Shown here: positions 33,278-42,254 of the stretch, one piece after another
How the letters are laid out: each line of letters starts with the position of its first letter
How positions within the stretch are numbered: the stretch's first letter is position 1
Source: Glycomyces sp. YM15
GTDB lineage: Bacteria > Actinomycetota > Actinomycetes > Mycobacteriales > Micromonosporaceae
Direction of reading: 5' to 3'
Assembly (NCBI RefSeq): GCF_016918015.1
Contig: NZ_JAERMK010000004.1
Location: 243,225-288,745, forward strand
DNA: 45,521 nucleotides
Notes under the pieces: model-generated
Told to the model about the DNA's origin: nothing
Seen by the model: only the letters and a program-made list of their open reading frames with translations
Database searches by the model: none
Made by a program: the position numbers and the translations under genes

Positions 33278-34678
33278 TCAGTCGGTTTCCAGGACGAACG
33301 GCCGCAATTCACCGGCCAGCGCGTCGTCGACGCGGGCGGTGATGACGGAGCCGTCGCCGCGGTGCTCGGTCGAGAGGACCTCGCCGCGGGAACGCATGCG
33401 GGAGACGAGGTCGCCGCGTACGTAGGGGACGCACACGGTGAGCGTGGTGTGCGGTTGCGGGAGGGCCTGTTCGATGGCGGCGCGGAGCTTGTCGACGCCT
33501 TCGCCGGTGTGGGCGGAGACGAAGACGGCGTCGGGCCAGTCGGAGCGGAGTTGGAGGACGTCGTCGGGCGCGACCAGGTCGAGCTTGTTGACGACCACGA
33601 GTTCCGGGACCTCTTCGGCGCCGACTTCGGCGAGGACTTCGCGGACCGCTTCGGCCTGGCCGAGGGGGTCGGGGTGCGAGCCGTCGATGACGTGGACGAT
33701 GAGGTCGGCTTCGGCGACTTCCTCGAGGGTGGAGCGGAAGGCCTCGACGAGCTGGTGGGGCAGGTGCCGCACGAATCCGACGGTGTCGGTGACGGTGTAC
33801 TCGCGGCCTTCGGCGGTGCGGGAGCGCCGCGTGGAGGTGTCGAGGGTGGCGAACAGGGCGTCTTGGACGAGGATGCCGGCGCCGGTGAGGGCGTTGAGCA
33901 GGCTCGACTTGCCGGCGTTGGTGTAGCCGGCGATGGCGACGCCGGGTACGCGGTTGCGGGTGCGGGAGTCGCGCTTGGTCTCGCGGGTGACGGTGAGTTT
34001 GGCGAGTTCGCGGCGGAGTTTGGCGACCTTGGCGCGGATGCGGCGGCGGTCGGTCTCGAGTTTGGTCTCGCCGGGGCCGCGGAGGCCGACGCCGCCGTTG
34101 GAGCCGCCCTGGCGGCTCATGGCGTCGCCCCAGCCGCGGAGGCGCGGCAGGAGGTACTGGAGCTGGGCGAGTTCGACCTGGGCCTTGCCTTCGGCGCTCT
34201 TCGCGTGCTGGGCGAAGATGTCGAGGATGAGGGCGGTGCGGTCGATGACCTTGACGTTGATGGCCTTTTCGAGGGCGATGAGCTGGCCCGGGGACAGCTC
34301 GCCGTCGGCGATCACCGTGTCGGCCCCGAGGGCTTCGACGGTGTCCTTGACCTCTCGGACCTTGCCGGAGCCGATGAAGGTGCCGGCGTCGGGCTTGGAG
34401 CGGCGCTGGATGAGGCCGTCGGCGACTTCGGATCCGGCGGTTTCGGCGAGTTGGGCGAGTTCCGCGAGGGAGTTCTCGGCGTCGTCGATGGTGCCTTCGG
34501 TCCAGACGCCGACGAGGACGACCCGTTCGAGGCGGAGCCGGCGGTATTCGGCGTCGGTGACGTCTTCGAGTTCGGTCGAGGCGAGCCCGGCGACGCGTCG
34601 CAACGCTTGGCGGGCTTCCAGGTCCAGTTCGCCCGTGGAGGGGGCGGCGGTGGACGGGAAGTCTTCTTGGGAGTTCAT
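33278..34678 (-). CDS. hflX: GTPase HflX
   Basis: This 466-residue protein is a ribosome-associated GTPase thought to split or rescue stalled 70S ribosomes after stress. The N-terminal HflX domain contains DAGTFIGSGKVREVKD and the glycine-rich linker GGVGLRGPGETKLETDRRR. The G domain has GYTNAGKSS (P loop), DTVGF (G3), NKLD (G4) and SAH (G5). The ATG at 34678 has GAAGAG upstream; an alternative at 34693 would add five residues. It is divergent from the malic enzyme gene across the 430-base repeat region. Confidence 0.93.
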   Translation of the reverse strand: MNSQEDFPSTAAPSTGELDLEARQALRRVAGLASTELEDVTDAEYRRLRLERVVLVGVWTEGTIDDAENSLAELAQLAETAGSEVADGLIQRRSKPDAGTFIGSGKVREVKDTVEALGADTVIADGELSPGQLIALEKAINVKVIDRTALILDIFAQHAKSAEGKAQVELAQLQYLLPRLRGWGDAMSRQGGSNGGVGLRGPGETKLETDRRRIRAKVAKLRRELAKLTVTRETKRDSRTRNRVPGVAIAGYTNAGKSSLLNALTGAGILVQDALFATLDTSTRRSRTAEGREYTVTDTVGFVRHLPHQLVEAFRSTLEEVAEADLIVHVIDGSHPDPLGQAEAVREVLAEVGAEEVPELVVVNKLDLVAPDDVLQLRSDWPDAVFVSAHTGEGVDKLRAAIEQALPQPHTTLTVCVPYVRGDLVSRMRSRGEVLSTEHRGDGSVITARVDDALAGELRPFVLETD

Positions 34679-35108
34679 GTGCTCTTCGTGCATCACCACA
34701 AGCTTGACACGAGCGTGTGACGGCGGCGAGCGAATATCGCGCAGAGCGTAGTCGTCGGCGGGTCGGGCGGGGAGTGGCGGGGCCGATGGCGGATACGGGG
34801 CTGAGGCGGGCTTGCGCGCGGCAGTGGCATCATTCAAGGCATCAGGCTCGGCCGATTTACGGCTCGCAAGCTCGCCGAGGCGGCGCGTCTGCGGCTCGCA
34901 AGCGATCTTGGCGAAGTTTGCGGGTCGCAGGTGAGCGGTCTCGGCGAAGCTCGCGAACCATGAGCGGCCTTGGCGAAGCTCGCGAACCATGAGCGGCCTT
35001 GGCGAAGCTTGCGAGCCGTAGATGAGCGGCCACGGCGAAGCTTGCGAGCCGTAGATGAGCAGCGCCGAGCCGGGCGTCCACAACGAAGTGCACCACATAA
35101 GGAGCGGC
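34679..35108. other. Intergenic region between hflX and the malic enzyme gene
   Basis: These 430 bases contain no supported gene. The first 175 bases (34679-34855) are unremarkable and should hold the hflX promoter. From 34857 to 35060 there is an array of direct and inverted copies of a 29/33-base unit. The malic enzyme ribosome-binding site AAGGAG is at 35099. Open frames through the array on both strands come from high GC and are not supported. Confidence 0.6.
34857..35060 (+). repeat. Array of direct and inverted 29/33-bp repeats
   Basis: Five direct copies centred on GGCGAAGCTYGCGARCC begin at 34910, 34943, 34972, 35001 and 35034 (spacings 33, 29, 29, 33). The 29-base units read ...GAACCATGAGCGG and the 33-base units ...GAGCCGTAGATGAGCGG. 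Upstream, 34858-34879 is an inverted copy (TACGGCTCGCAAGCTCGCCG) and 34891-34902 a partial second one, so the array can fold into long hairpins. It has no unique spacers and is not a CRISPR. Confidence 0.8.
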
Positions 35109-36497
35109 ATGACTGCAGCCCGTCTTCCCAGCGCCGGGTTCTCCATCACGGTCCGGCTGGCCCTCTCGGCCGACCCGGGCGCGGCGGGGCGCCTCGCCAC
35201 CGTCGTCGGGCAGGCCGGTGCGATCGTCACCGCGCTCGACGTCGTCGACTCGGACAACAAGCGCATGACCGTCGACCTCACCTGCGACACCTCCGACGCC
35301 GCGCACGCCGAGCAGGTCACGAACATCCTCGAGGCCATGCCGGACTTCGACGTGAAGAAGGTCTCGGACCGGACCTTCCTCGTGCACCTCGGCGGGAAGA
35401 TCGAGGTCACTCCCAAAGTGCCGCTTCGTAACCGCAATGACCTGTCGATGGCGTACACGCCGGGTGTGGCCCGGGTGTGCATGGCGATCGCGGAGAACCC
35501 GGACGATGCGCGGCGGCTCACCATCAAGCGCAACACGGTGGCGGTCGTGACCGACGGCTCGGCGGTGCTGGGCTTGGGCAACATCGGGCCCGCCGCGGCG
35601 ATGCCGGTGATGGAGGGCAAGGCGGCGCTGTTCAAGAAGTTCGGAGACGTGGACGCGTGGCCGGTGTGCCTGGACACGCAGGACACGGACGAGATCGTGA
35701 ACATCGTGGCGGCGCTGGCGCCCACCTACGGCGGGATCAACCTGGAGGACATCGCGGCGCCCCGCTGCTTCGAGATCGAGGCGCGGTTGCGGGAGCGGCT
35801 CGACATTCCGGTGTTCCACGACGACCAGCACGGGACCGCGATCGTGGTGCTGGCGGCGCTGACGAACGCGCTGCGCGTGGTGGGCAAGGAGTTCAAGGAC
35901 GTCCGGGCGACCGTCGTCGGCTGCGGCGCGGCGGGGACCGCGATCATGCGGTTGCTGGAGAAGGCCGGGATCGGCGACATCATCCCGGTGGACCGCGACG
36001 GGGCGCTGCACAGCGGCATGGACACTGAGAACGAGACGCATCAGTGGCTCGGCACGCATTTCAACAAGGGCGACTACTCGGGGGACCTGTCGGGGGCGGT
36101 CGAGGGCTCTGACGTGTTCATCGGCGTGAGCGCGCCGAACATCCTCAAGGGTTCGGACGTGGCGAAGATGGCGAAGGACCCGATCGTGTTCGCGCTGGCG
36201 AACCCGGACCCGGAGATCAGCCCGACGGAGGCGGCGCGCTACGCGGCGATCGTGGCGACCGGACGTTCGGACCAGCCGAACCAGATCAACAACGTGCTGG
36301 CGTTCCCGGGCGTGTTCCGGGGTCTGCTGGATGCGCAGGCTCGGGATTGGAACGACGATGCGGCGCTGGCCGCGGCGACGGCGATCGCCGACTGCGTGGG
36401 CGCGGAGAAGGTGAACGCGACGTACATCGTGCCGAGCGTGTTCGACCCGAATGTGGCCCCGGCGGTGGCGGCGGCGGTCAAGCGGGTCATGCGTTAG
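35109..36497 (+). CDS. NAD(P)-dependent malic enzyme with N-terminal ACT domain
   Basis: This 462-residue enzyme decarboxylates malate to pyruvate. Residues 1-80 form an ACT regulatory domain ([34 protein letters not shown]), which in related enzymes binds an amino acid or other effector. The catalytic part has [12 protein letters not shown] with the acid Tyr, [31 protein letters not shown] with the catalytic Lys, and FHDDQHGTA with metal-binding Asp. The NAD-binding domain starts near [17 protein letters not shown] lies four bases before the ATG at 35109. A terminator follows at 36529. Its neighbour dapF is convergent. Confidence 0.94.
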   Translation: MTAARLPSAGFSITVRLALSADPGAAGRLATVVGQAGAIVTALDVVDSDNKRMTVDLTCDTSDAAHAEQVTNILEAMPDFDVKKVSDRTFLVHLGGKIEVTPKVPLRNRNDLSMAYTPGVARVCMAIAENPDDARRLTIKRNTVAVVTDGSAVLGLGNIGPAAAMPVMEGKAALFKKFGDVDAWPVCLDTQDTDEIVNIVAALAPTYGGINLEDIAAPRCFEIEARLRERLDIPVFHDDQHGTAIVVLAALTNALRVVGKEFKDVRATVVGCGAAGTAIMRLLEKAGIGDIIPVDRDGALHSGMDTENETHQWLGTHFNKGDYSGDLSGAVEGSDVFIGVSAPNILKGSDVAKMAKDPIVFALANPDPEISPTEAARYAAIVATGRSDQPNQINNVLAFPGVFRGLLDAQARDWNDDAALAAATAIADCVGAEKVNATYIVPSVFDPNVAPAVAAAVKRVMR

Positions 36498-36528
36498 GTC
36501 CGCGCCAGGCGAGTGACGGGATGAACGC

Positions 36529-36557
36529 CCCGGGGACCGCTGGTTCCCGGGGTTTTC
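36529..36557 (+). terminator. Terminator of the malic enzyme gene
   Basis: An 11-bp stem with one G-T pair (36529-36539 with 36543-36553), with a short GCT loop, is followed by TTTT (36554-36557). Confidence 0.85.
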
Positions 36558-36622
36558 CGTCGGTTCGGCAATGCCGGGGGGCACGGTCCCTACTTGGGAG
36601 GGTGGGGGTTGTGGACGGCCTG

Positions 36623-36670
36623 GTGCCGACGCGCCTCACATGGATGTTCGCGCCATCGAGGTGCGTCGGC
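36623..36670 (-). terminator. Extended hairpin at the end of dapF
   Basis: GCCGACGC pairs with GCGTCGGC at the base, GCCTC with GAGG, and ATGG with CCAT inside, giving an interrupted hairpin of 48 bases immediately past the dapF stop. It may terminate dapF transcription. Confidence 0.5.
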
Positions 36671-36671
36671 G

Positions 36672-37463
36672 TCAGATCCGGAAGACGCCTTCGGCGACGA
36701 TCACGGCGGGGCCGGTCAGGTAGAGGGTCTCGTCGGTGACGGTCACGGTGAGCGTGCCGCCGGGGACGTCCACTTTGCACTCGCCGGTGTCGAGCCCGGC
36801 GTGCCTCAGGGCGACCGCGCCGACCGCGCACGCGCCGGTGCCGCAGGAGGCCGTCTCGCCGACGCCCCGCTCGTGGACGCGCATCCGCACGTGCGGGGCC
36901 GCACCCACCACGAACTCGACGTTCACGCCGTTCGGGAACACGCCCGCGTCGTAGCGCGGCTGGTGGAAGAGCTCCAGCGCCTCGAGCTCCGATTCGTCGC
37001 CGAGGTGGCAGACCAGGTGCGGGTTCCCCATCGACACGGCCTGGCCGGGCCAGGTGAAGCCCTCCACGGAGGCCTGCGAGGTCGGCCCGAACGCGGCCGC
37101 GCCCATGTCGACGCGCAGCTCGTCGCCTTCGACGCGGACGGTCTTGATCCCGGCGCGCGTCGCCACGGGGATCTCCGGGCCCGCCGCGAGGCCCTTCTCG
37201 AGCAGGTAGCGGACGAAGACGCGCACGCCGTTGCCGCACATCTCGGCGATCGAGCCGTCCGCGTTGCGGTAGTCCATGAACCACTCGGCCGCCGGGTCGT
37301 CCGAGGGCGCGACGCGCAGCAGCCCGTCGCCGCCGATCCCGAACCGGCGGTCGCACAGCAGCGCCACCTGGGCGTCTTTCAGCGCCAGCGCGTCCTGGAG
37401 GTCGGGCACGATCACGAAGTCGTTCCCGGTGCCGTGTCCCTTGGCGAAGTCGATGGTGGTCAC
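36672..37463 (-). CDS. dapF: Diaminopimelate epimerase
   Basis: This 263-residue enzyme converts LL- to meso-diaminopimelate for lysine and peptidoglycan synthesis. The two catalytic cysteines are C76 (MCGNGVR) and C207 (SCGTGACAVG), and KGHGTGNDF near the N-terminus is a family signature. The GTG at 37463 is preferred over the upstream ATG at 37481. No ribosome-binding site is present, but CACAAT lies about seven bases upstream, suggesting a leaderless transcript. It is divergent from the CobT-like gene. Confidence 0.95.
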   Translation of the reverse strand: MTTIDFAKGHGTGNDFVIVPDLQDALALKDAQVALLCDRRFGIGGDGLLRVAPSDDPAAEWFMDYRNADGSIAEMCGNGVRVFVRYLLEKGLAAGPEIPVATRAGIKTVRVEGDELRVDMGAAAFGPTSQASVEGFTWPGQAVSMGNPHLVCHLGDESELEALELFHQPRYDAGVFPNGVNVEFVVGAAPHVRMRVHERGVGETASCGTGACAVGAVALRHAGLDTGECKVDVPGGTLTVTVTDETLYLTGPAVIVAEGVFRI

Positions 37464-37504
37464 TAGGCAATTGTGCCCCACGGCTCCCGCGCTAGCCTTA
37501 TGCC
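37464..37504. promoter_or_regulatory. Compact divergent promoter, both genes probably leaderless
   Basis: Only 41 bases separate the dapF and CobT-like start codons. On the plus strand TAGCCT ends six bases before the GTG at 37505; on the minus strand CACAAT ends about seven bases before the GTG at 37463. Neither gene has a Shine-Dalgarno sequence. Confidence 0.45.
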
Positions 37505-38665
37505 GTGACTGAGACGACCGACGGGCCCCTCGCCGACCTGAAAGCGAAGTTCCCCAACGGGGTGTGGACCACCCGCGCCAACGCGCGGCTGCAAGACGCC
37601 CTCATCGAAGGCGCCGGACTCGGCCGCCTCCAGCCCGCGGTGGGGTGGGCCGCGCGCATGCAGGCCACCGACGCGCCCGTGCCGTTCGCTACGCCGCAGA
37701 TGCTCCTGTTCGCCGGCGAGTACCCCGACGGCTGGGACTCCGGCGACTACGCGCCCGTCGAAGCGCAGGCCGACGCCCTGGAGAAGGGCGAGGGGCCGCT
37801 CGCCGAGGAGGCCGCCCGCGCCGGGCTGCCCGTCACCGTCGTCCGCACACCCGCCAGCGAAGGCGTCGAGGGCCCGCTCCTCGACGAGACCGAGCTGAAC
37901 GAGGCCCTGCGCCTGGGCCGCGAGACCGCCGACCGCGCGATCGACGCCGGCGCGGACCTCCTCCTCATCGCCGGGCTCGGCGCCGGCGCCGCGACCGCTT
38001 CGGTCGCGGTCTGCTCCTTCATCGCCAAAGAAGACATCACCACGTACCAGCCGCAGCTGCGCGCCCCGGGCGGTACGGTCCACGACGCCGCCTGGATGGG
38101 CCGCATCGCCGCCCTGCGCGACCACCTCGCGTTCAACCGCGGATTCAAGCGCAGCCCCGAAGCGCTCGTCTCGCGCCTCGGCGGCGCCGAACTCGGCGCG
38201 ATGGCCGGCGCCATCTTCACTGCCGCCACCCGCTCCACGGCGATGCTCATCGACGGCCCGGCCGCCATGGCCGCCATGATGATCGCCCGCGACTTCGGCC
38301 TCGCCGCCCCCAAGTGGTGCTACGCCCCGAACCGCTCCGCCCACCCGGTCGTCGTCAAACTCGCCAAGCAGGGCGGCCTCGCCGACGACCTCGGCTTCGA
38401 ACTCGACCTCCCCGACGCCGCGGCCCTCCCCCTCGGCTGGGACCTCCTCCAGACGAGCCTGCGCCTCTCACAGGCGCTCCCGATGCCCGCCAAGGAAGAA
38501 CCCGAGCCGGAACCCGAAACTCCGGCGGACGCCGGAGAACCGATCCCCGAAGTCCCCGACGAGACCTCGACCCCGGAAGCCGCCGAAGCGCCTGCGGTCG
38601 CCGAAGGACCCGCATCAGCCGAGGCCGAATCCGAAGCGGGCGAGGAGAAGCCGACCGACGCATGA
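37505..38665 (+). CDS. CobT-like protein with acidic tail (dimethylbenzimidazole phosphoribosyltransferase family)
   Basis: This 386-residue protein aligns with CobT (nicotinate-nucleotide:5,6-dimethylbenzimidazole phosphoribosyltransferase) in several blocks: TTRANARLQDA, RAIDAGADLLLIAGLGAGAATASVAV (corresponding to CobT GEMGIGNTT) and LGGAELGAMAGAI. The segment that should carry the catalytic Glu (GEGTGA in CobT) reads DLPDAAALPLGWDLL, so the general base is missing. The C-terminal 60 residues are Glu/Pro/Ala-rich. It may be an inactive or altered relative of the B12-assembly enzyme; there is no other cob gene nearby. It is probably leaderless. Confidence 0.75.
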   Translation: MTETTDGPLADLKAKFPNGVWTTRANARLQDALIEGAGLGRLQPAVGWAARMQATDAPVPFATPQMLLFAGEYPDGWDSGDYAPVEAQADALEKGEGPLAEEAARAGLPVTVVRTPASEGVEGPLLDETELNEALRLGRETADRAIDAGADLLLIAGLGAGAATASVAVCSFIAKEDITTYQPQLRAPGGTVHDAAWMGRIAALRDHLAFNRGFKRSPEALVSRLGGAELGAMAGAIFTAATRSTAMLIDGPAAMAAMMIARDFGLAAPKWCYAPNRSAHPVVVKLAKQGGLADDLGFELDLPDAAALPLGWDLLQTSLRLSQALPMPAKEEPEPEPETPADAGEPIPEVPDETSTPEAAEAPAVAEGPASAEAESEAGEEKPTDA

Positions 38666-38817
38666 GCGGCGCGGAGCCCGGGCGCTCACCGTCCTCGGGC
38701 GGCTCATCGAGCCCTGCGCCGCCGGCGACCCGGTTGCCCTGGCCGCCACAGTCCGGCTCCTCGCCGACCAGTGCGTGACCAGTGGGAACGAGTGCCAGAC
38801 CGTTAGACTCGGGTCAC

Positions 38818-41541
38818 ATGAGCACCGCCCGGCTCCTCCGCGCCCTCGCCGACCTCGCGCCCGCCTCGCCGCAGACCAAGCAGGACCAGCTGGGCGACCA
38901 CCTCGGCAAGCAGCACGTGTGGAGCCCCGACCTCGGAACCGTCAGGGGCGCGGCCGAGCTGGCGAAATATGACGAGCTGCACAGCGACGAGCGGCTGCTC
39001 CGCCAAGGCTGGGGCATCGTCGTGGGCCGCACCGACATTGACGGCAAGCAGCGGCGCGTGCGCATCCCGCTCGTCAACCGGCCGGTGCGACTCCGGGCGG
39101 CCGCGGCGGGCTCCGACATCCAGGAAGTGATCGCGGCCGGCGACATCGCGGTCCACGAGGCGCTGGCCGGGACCGACTTCGCCGTGCAGCTCGAAGCCGT
39201 GTTCGATCCGGGGCGCAGCGCGGCGGTCCTGGAGGACCTCGCCTGGCTCCCGCTGGCGGCCGAAGCCGCCGGGTTCCCCGATGCCGCGGTCTGGCACATT
39301 CCGCCGCAACGCGATCGGGACCGACTCCTCGTCGTCGTCGAAGCGGTGATCTACATCGCCCCCGACCAGGCGCCGACACCGCTGGCCTCCGGACTGCACG
39401 CTTGGGCCGAGCGACCGGGGCTCGACGCCACGGCGTTCGCCGCGATGTACGACCCCGCCGACGCCGAACCCGAGGACGACCCGCAGCCGCCGCGCTCCCC
39501 GCTGCCGCTCAGCCGCGAGCAGAGCGCGGCCGTCAGCCAGGCCCGCACCGCCCCGGTCACCGTGATCGCCGGCGCGCCCGGCTGCGGCAAGAGCCACACC
39601 CTCGCCGCGATCGCCTTGGACGCCATAGCGAACGGGCAGTCCGTGCTGATCGCCACCCAATCCGTGCACGCCGCCGACGTCCTCGCCGAACTCCTCGACC
39701 GCCACCCCGGGCCGCTGCCGGTCCACTTCGGCGACTCCGAACGCCGCGACCGGTTCCTGACCAGGCTCGGCACCGGAACCGGCAAGGGCCGCAAACGTCG
39801 CGAAGTCGAACGGGAGCAGGAGGCCGCCGCCGAAGCGGTCGAGTACGCCGCCCGCATCGAGGCGGAGATCGCGACCTGGCTCGACCTCGAATCCCGACGC
39901 GGGCGCGTCCAGGACCTGCCGTTGTTCCTCCTCGACGACTTCCCCGGGCTCCGCGACGCCGACCTCGACGAGGCCGAACGGCTCCTCGACCGCTCCCGCC
40001 GCGACGGCGGATGGCTGCAACGGCTGCGGGCCCGCCGCGCCGCCAAACGACTGCGCCGGCTCGCGGGCGCCGACGGCAGCGCCACTGCGATCGCCCGCGC
40101 CCTCCGCGCCGCTCGCGACCAACGCGACGCCGCCCGCCTCACCGCCGCCGGAGGGCTGCGCCTCGCGCCGCTTTGGAAGAGCCTGGAAAGCGCAGAGACC
40201 GAAGCGGCCCAAGCGATCGGCCGTTCGCTGCGCATCGAGACCGGCTCGACCGACCGGCGGGACGCCGCCGCACGCAAGGCTTTGACCGAGCTGGGCACCG
40301 CTCTGCGCAGCGGCAACCGCCCGCAGCGCCGCGCGCGGCTGCAGCGCGTCAGCGCCGCGGCCCTCCTGCGGGCCATGCCGCTGTGGATCGGCACCGTGGC
40401 GGATGTGGAGGACGTGCTCCCGGCCCGCGTCGGCATGTTCGACCTGGCGATCCTCGACGAGGCCTCCCACATCAACCAGTTGCGGGCCGCTCCGGTGCTC
40501 GCCCGGGCCCGCCGGGCGGTCGTCGCGGGCGACCCGCGGCAGCTGCGGTTCGTCTCGTTCGCCAGCGCGGCGAGGACAGAGGACGTGCTGGCGAAGCATG
40601 GGCTGTCGGATCGCTCGGGGCAGTTGGACATCGGCAAGGTGAGTGCCTACGACCTCGCGTGCGGGGCCGGGCCGGTGGTCGAGTTGACCGAGCATCATCG
40701 CAGCGTGCCGCATTTGATCGGATTCTCGGCCGCGAAGTTCTATCACGGCCGGGTCAAACCGATCACCACGCATCCGCGCAATCACGAGGCGGACGTCATC
40801 GTGGTCCATCGCGTCGATGCGAAGTCCTCTAGGGACGGCGTGGTGGAGGCTGAGGTCGCGCGGTCGCTCGATCTGCTCGCCGAACTCGTGGACGCGGGGA
40901 AGACCGGTCTGGCCGTGATCTCGCCGTTCCGGGCGCAGGCGGATGCGATCGAGGCGGCGATCCTGCGGCGCTTCGATCTGGAGACCATTCGCCGGCATCG
41001 GATGCGGACCGGGACGGTGCACGCGTTCCAGGGCAGCGAGGCGGACACGGTGGTCATCGCTTTGGGTGTGGCCGAGGGCGATACGGCGGGCCGCAGGCGC
41101 TTCGCGGCCGGGGCGAACCTCTTCAACGTGATGGTGACGAGGGCGCGCGAGCACTTGCACGTCGTCACCGCGGTCGGTGAGACGGACGGCCCGATCGGCG
41201 AGTTCCTGCGGTACGCGGATCGGCCGCCGCGTTCACCGGGGGACGGTGATGCGGTCGGGAAGTGGACGGCGAAACTCGCCGATGCGCTCGAGGGCGCGGA
41301 AGTGCCGGTGCGCCAGGCGTATCCGGTCGGTCATTGGGCGGTGGACCTGGTGGTGGGCGATGCCGAGCGGGCGATCGGCGTGATCGCCCAGGTCCATCCG
41401 GACGGACCGAGCGCGCATGTCGCCCGCCATCGTGCGCTGCGGCGGGCGGGCTGGCGGATCGAGGAGGCGTTCGCGTCGGCGTATGGCGACGATCCGTCAA
41501 GGGCCGCCATCGACCTGCTCGCGGCGTTGCGGGATCACTGA
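38818..41541 (+). CDS. Large SF1 (UPF1/DNA2-like) helicase with degenerate nuclease-like C-terminus
   Basis: This 907-residue protein has an N-terminal domain of unknown type (1-230) and a split SF1 core: Walker A GAPGCGKSHT at 252-261, Walker B LAILDEASHI at 543-552, motif III GDPRQLRFVS at 571-580, motif V GTVHAFQGSEADTVV and motif VI NVMVTRAREHLHVV near 770. Between the lobes is a charged helical insert (about 300-500). The last 85 residues (VRQAYPVGHWAVDLVVGDAERAIGVIAQV) resemble the PD-(D/E)XK domain often fused to such helicases, but the acidic E-x-K position reads IAQ. TAGACT lies eight bases before the ATG. It overlaps the HAD gene end by seven bases. Confidence 0.85.
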   Translation: MSTARLLRALADLAPASPQTKQDQLGDHLGKQHVWSPDLGTVRGAAELAKYDELHSDERLLRQGWGIVVGRTDIDGKQRRVRIPLVNRPVRLRAAAAGSDIQEVIAAGDIAVHEALAGTDFAVQLEAVFDPGRSAAVLEDLAWLPLAAEAAGFPDAAVWHIPPQRDRDRLLVVVEAVIYIAPDQAPTPLASGLHAWAERPGLDATAFAAMYDPADAEPEDDPQPPRSPLPLSREQSAAVSQARTAPVTVIAGAPGCGKSHTLAAIALDAIANGQSVLIATQSVHAADVLAELLDRHPGPLPVHFGDSERRDRFLTRLGTGTGKGRKRREVEREQEAAAEAVEYAARIEAEIATWLDLESRRGRVQDLPLFLLDDFPGLRDADLDEAERLLDRSRRDGGWLQRLRARRAAKRLRRLAGADGSATAIARALRAARDQRDAARLTAAGGLRLAPLWKSLESAETEAAQAIGRSLRIETGSTDRRDAAARKALTELGTALRSGNRPQRRARLQRVSAAALLRAMPLWIGTVADVEDVLPARVGMFDLAILDEASHINQLRAAPVLARARRAVVAGDPRQLRFVSFASAARTEDVLAKHGLSDRSGQLDIGKVSAYDLACGAGPVVELTEHHRSVPHLIGFSAAKFYHGRVKPITTHPRNHEADVIVVHRVDAKSSRDGVVEAEVARSLDLLAELVDAGKTGLAVISPFRAQADAIEAAILRRFDLETIRRHRMRTGTVHAFQGSEADTVVIALGVAEGDTAGRRRFAAGANLFNVMVTRAREHLHVVTAVGETDGPIGEFLRYADRPPRSPGDGDAVGKWTAKLADALEGAEVPVRQAYPVGHWAVDLVVGDAERAIGVIAQVHPDGPSAHVARHRALRRAGWRIEEAFASAYGDDPSRAAIDLLAALRDH

Positions 41542-42176
41542 GCGGCGTATTTGATGGCCTCGACGACGGCATCGGCGGTGTGCGTCGGAGCGTATTCGGA
41601 CTGGGCCCATTCGCGTCCGAGATGGAGCCATACGCTGCGCAGGCCGAGCCGGTGGGCTCCGAGGATGTCCGCGTCGTCACGGTCGCCGATCATCCAGGCG
41701 CCCTCGAGGGGTTCGCCGGCGGCTTCGGCTGCGGCGTGGAAGATCCCGGGTTCGGGCTTGCGCGAACCCGCGCCTTCGCTCACCACGGTCGCGTCGACGA
41801 GGCGGTCGAGGCCTGAGGCGGTGACCTTCCCCAGCTGCTGCCACTCGACGCCGTTGGTGACGATCACGACCCGGTGCCCGGCTTCGCGGACCTCCCGCAG
41901 CGCATCGGCGGTGTCGTGGGTGACGCGGGCGTGCTCGCGCGCCCCGCGGCGCAGGAAGTCGACGATCTCCGCTTCGACGAGGCCGACCGGGTGCCGCTCG
42001 ATGATCGCCTGCGCGACAACGGAACGCGGGGCGTACCCGGAGGCGTCGACGGTCATGATCCAGTCGACGTCCGATGCGGGGAGCTCGTGTGCGGCCAGGA
42101 ATTCGGTCACGCCGAGGCGGAAGGCCGCGTCGCGGTCGATGAGCGTGTTGTCCAGGTCGATCATGATGAGCGTCAT
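41535..42176 (-). CDS. HAD-superfamily hydrolase (phosphatase)
   Basis: This 213-residue protein has all HAD motifs: DLDNTLID (I, residues 7-14), VTNG (II), KPEPGIF (III) and GDRDDADILGA (IV), with a helical C1 cap between I and II. The subfamily is YjjG/PhnX-like by length, and the substrate is unknown. The ATG at 42176 lacks a strong ribosome-binding site; longer in-frame upstream starts run into the Nudix gene and are rejected. It is convergent with the helicase gene, sharing seven bases. Confidence 0.88.
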   Translation of the reverse strand: MTLIMIDLDNTLIDRDAAFRLGVTEFLAAHELPASDVDWIMTVDASGYAPRSVVAQAIIERHPVGLVEAEIVDFLRRGAREHARVTHDTADALREVREAGHRVVIVTNGVEWQQLGKVTASGLDRLVDATVVSEGAGSRKPEPGIFHAAAEAAGEPLEGAWMIGDRDDADILGAHRLGLRSVWLHLGREWAQSEYAPTHTADAVVEAIKYAAQ

Positions 42177-42254
42177 GCCCGGGATGCTACGGACCGCACC
42201 GAAACTGGGCAAACGCGTTCCCAAATGGTCGGCCGAACCGGGTAGCGTCTTCCC

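Noticed and set aside
34850..35060. A CRISPR array
   Set aside because: The units are contiguous without spacers, vary in length (29/33), and no cas gene is present.
34679..35725. Long open frame extending hflX upstream through the repeat array
   Set aside because: It is open only because of high GC; HflX proteins begin where the ATG at 34678 places them, and the extension would translate the inverted repeats.
38662..38778. A 38-codon frame beginning in an ATGA overlap with the CobT-like gene
   Set aside because: Composition (Ser/Pro/Gly-rich) is what any frame of this GC-rich DNA gives; no family match or ribosome-binding site, and the -10 of the helicase gene follows it.
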